Assembly (NCBI GenBank): GCA_034430415.1
Contig: DAOUEN010000152.1
Coordinates: 1 to 7,208 of the forward strand
DNA length: 7,208 nucleotides
Origin: JADFUZ01 sp034430415
GTDB taxonomy: Bacteria; Chloroflexota; Dehalococcoidia; GIF9; AB-539-J10
Direction of reading: 5' to 3'
A program made the translations under genes and the position numbers. Under the pieces are notes generated by a model. The model saw only the letters and a program-made list of their open reading frames with translations. It was not told the DNA's origin and made no database searches. Positions 6,194 through 7,208 of this stretch are shown here, in pieces; position 1 is the stretch's first letter; every line of letters starts with the position of its first letter.

Positions 6194-6254
6194 TGGAGGA
6201 GGGAAGGGGGTCTGGTGAGCTCGTATCAGGGTCTCAGTTCACCTGTGTCCTCCA
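6194..6254 (+). repeat. Nested inverted repeat between truB and the adenosyltransferase gene
   Basis: TGGAGGA (6194-6200) pairs perfectly with TCCTCCA (6248-6254), and inside it GGTGAGCT (6214-6221) pairs with AGTTCACC (6236-6243) with one G-U pair around a 14-nt loop. It lies upstream of the adenosyltransferase promoter, so it would be in the truB 3' end of an RNA rather than in the leader of the next gene. No T-run follows immediately; a small GCG-GCAA-CGC hairpin then CTTTT occurs at 6255-6269. It may be a terminator region or a structured RNA, or chance. Nothing else is recognised in 6130-6293. Confidence 0.35.
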
Positions 6255-6294
6255 GCGGCAACGCCTTTTGACTGCACGCATGGTTGGGCCTGCA

Positions 6295-6323
6295 ATGACA
6301 AGGAGGTCTGATTCAGCTATAAT
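6295..6323 (+). promoter_or_regulatory. Sigma70-type promoter for the adenosyltransferase-hisA unit
   Basis: ATGACA (6295-6300, 5/6 match to TTGACA) is followed by a 17-nt spacer and a perfect TATAAT (6318-6323). Transcription would begin near 6330, leaving a leader of about 37 nt. That is far too short for a cobalamin riboswitch. It separates this unit from the tilS-truB unit. Confidence 0.75.
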
Positions 6324-6366
6324 CTGACGCGTGTGTTGTGGCTGTTCTGTTTGGTCTGGATAAGCT

Positions 6367-6912
6367 GTGAAGACGTTCAGTCGGAAGGGGGATAGGGGAG
6401 AGACCAGCCTTCTCGGTGGTGTAAGGGTGTCTAAGGCCGATGCTAGATGTGAGGCTTATGGCACCATTGACGAAGCAGTTTCATGTTTGGGGTTGGCCAA
6501 GGGTTTCTGTCAGGCTGAGGTAGTAGGTATCCTGTCCACTCTGCAGCAGGATCTGTTTATGGTGGCGGGGGAGCTAGCAACTCCAGCAGAGCTCGTCTCT
6601 CAGTCAGCCAACAGAGTAAGCGTAGTGAAGCCAGAGATGGTGCAGAGGTTGGAGGATTTGATTGAAGATATCGAAGCCAAGGTTACCATGCCTCGTGGGT
6701 TTGTTATCCCCGGTGCGTGTAGGAGTTCGGCAGCTCTGGATGTGGCACGCACTGTTATCAGACGCGCTGAAAGGAGAGTGGTGAGCTTGAGAGAAACGGG
6801 ACAACCGTTGAACCAGGAGCTATTGAGCTACCTCAACCGCCTATCCAGTCTGGTTTTTGCGTTGGCTCGTTACCAGGACAAGGTTGGCGATGGAGATAAT
6901 CCCGGCTATTGA
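6367..6912 (+). CDS. PduO-type cob(I)alamin adenosyltransferase
   Basis: This 181-residue cytosolic enzyme transfers the adenosyl group of ATP to cob(I)alamin, making coenzyme B12. It belongs to the PduO/MMAB trimeric helical-bundle family. The N-terminal ATP-binding segment is SRKGDRGETSLLGG (5-18). YGTIDEAVSCLGLA (31-44) follows, with Asp35 matching the conserved acidic residue. FVIPGA (112-117) and AALDVARTVIRRAERRVV (122-139) carry the conserved arginines, and YLNRLSSLVFALAR (155-168) closes the site. Relatives usually have YLNRLSD at that last motif; here the Asp is Ser161. The GTG start at 6367 begins right at the conserved MKxFxRKGD opening; its ribosome site is only a weak GGA 6 nt upstream. 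It has its own promoter and its 3' end overlaps hisA by 23 nt. It implies the cell makes or salvages cobamides and uses adenosyl-B12 enzymes. Confidence 0.94.
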   Translation: MKTFSRKGDRGETSLLGGVRVSKADARCEAYGTIDEAVSCLGLAKGFCQAEVVGILSTLQQDLFMVAGELATPAELVSQSANRVSVVKPEMVQRLEDLIEDIEAKVTMPRGFVIPGACRSSAALDVARTVIRRAERRVVSLRETGQPLNQELLSYLNRLSSLVFALARYQDKVGDGDNPGY

Positions 6913-7208
6913 CATCAGGGGCGGCAAATGTGTCAGGCTATATCAAGGGGACTACGGCCAGCAGACCACTTTCGCTGATAACCCCGTGGAAGTGGCTTTG
7001 CAATGGAAGTCCCAGGGTGCCAGGTGGCTGCACGTGGTCGACCTCGACGGAGCGGCTGTGGGCGAGCCCAGGAACGCGGCGGTGGTGGAGAGGATAATAG
7101 ATAGAAGCGCCTTACTGGTGGAACTGGGTGGCGGCATCAGGAAGGAAGAGGTAGCAGAGGAGCTACTGCACAGTGGGGTGAGTCGCATAGTCCTGGGGAC
7201 GGCGGCTA
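6890..7208 (+). CDS. hisA: Phosphoribosylformimino-5-aminoimidazole carboxamide ribotide isomerase, N-terminal part (cut by window edge)
   Basis: HisA performs an Amadori isomerisation of ProFAR to PRFAR in histidine synthesis, using a (beta/alpha)8 barrel. The 106 residues visible begin MEIIPAIDIRGGKCVRLYQG, the classic HisA opening, with the general-base Asp8. WLHVVDLDGA (46-55) forms a further barrel strand, LVELGGGIR (76-84) is the first phosphate-binding loop, and SRIVLGTAA (98-106) runs into the window edge. The second catalytic Asp, near residue 127-130, lies beyond the window. The ATG at 6890 has AAGG (6880-6883) 6 nt upstream, within the adenosyltransferase gene, and the two genes overlap by 23 nt, so they are probably translated from one mRNA. 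hisA usually lies beside hisH and hisF; what follows here is not visible. Confidence 0.96.
   Translation, partial: MEIIPAIDIRGGKCVRLYQGDYGQQTTFADNPVEVALQWKSQGARWLHVVDLDGAAVGEPRNAAVVERIIDRSALLVELGGGIRKEEVAEELLHSGVSRIVLGTAA

Noticed and set aside
6130..6366. Cobalamin riboswitch upstream of the adenosyltransferase
   Set aside because: No B12-box-like sequence is visible and the strong promoter at 6295-6323 leaves only about 37 nt of leader.
1..7208. CRISPR arrays, insertion sequences, tRNA or rRNA genes, defence or phage genes
   Set aside because: No regularly spaced repeats, transposase-like proteins, tRNA-like sequence or phage-like genes were seen; the window is almost fully explained by housekeeping genes.

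Overview
The window carries mostly bacterial housekeeping genes in two divergent transcription units. Base composition is moderately GC-rich (roughly 50-55% by eye). Gene content suggests an anaerobic bacterium, perhaps in the Chloroflexota (Dehalococcoidia-like): a His-type, sulfide-using Thi4 thiazole synthase, a DUF39 homocysteine-biosynthesis protein, a stand-alone DUF2344 protein and a PduO-type cobalamin adenosyltransferase. The taxonomic guess comes from gene families only and is tentative.

Left arm, minus strand (1-898): thi4 (125-898) is followed after 44 nt by the first 26 codons of a DUF39 gene that runs off the window's left edge. A good sigma70-type promoter (-10 TATAAT at 964-969) sits upstream of thi4. 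Both products belong to families that use inorganic sulfide in anaerobes, so this looks like a small sulfide-assimilation operon.

Divergent intergenic region (899-1184, 286 bp): it holds the thi4 promoter facing left and a promoter facing right with a perfect TTGACA -35 (1067-1072) and TAATAT -10 (1090-1095). No TPP riboswitch, tRNA or other RNA gene is recognisable.

Right arm, plus strand (1185-6129): a CNNM/CorC-type membrane protein with CBS domains, a DUF2344 (radical-SAM-linked) protein, a histidine phosphatase, tilS and truB follow each other closely. tilS overlaps the phosphatase gene by 4 nt. tilS and truB both modify tRNA (lysidine-34 and pseudouridine-55). truB may also be made from its own leaderless transcript, because a -10 element lies just upstream of its ATG. 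The 105-nt gap after the DUF2344 gene reads like coding sequence in another frame and may be a frameshifted tail.

Right end (6130-7208): a 237-nt intergenic stretch has a nested inverted repeat and a strong promoter. A cob(I)alamin adenosyltransferase follows, overlapping by 23 nt with hisA, which is cut by the right edge.

I found no mobile element, CRISPR array, defence system or clearly new system. The most notable biology is the active-site His of Thi4 next to a DUF39 gene, plus several gene-structure oddities: a possible DUF2344 frameshift, a leaderless and short truB, and frequent GTG/TTG starts.
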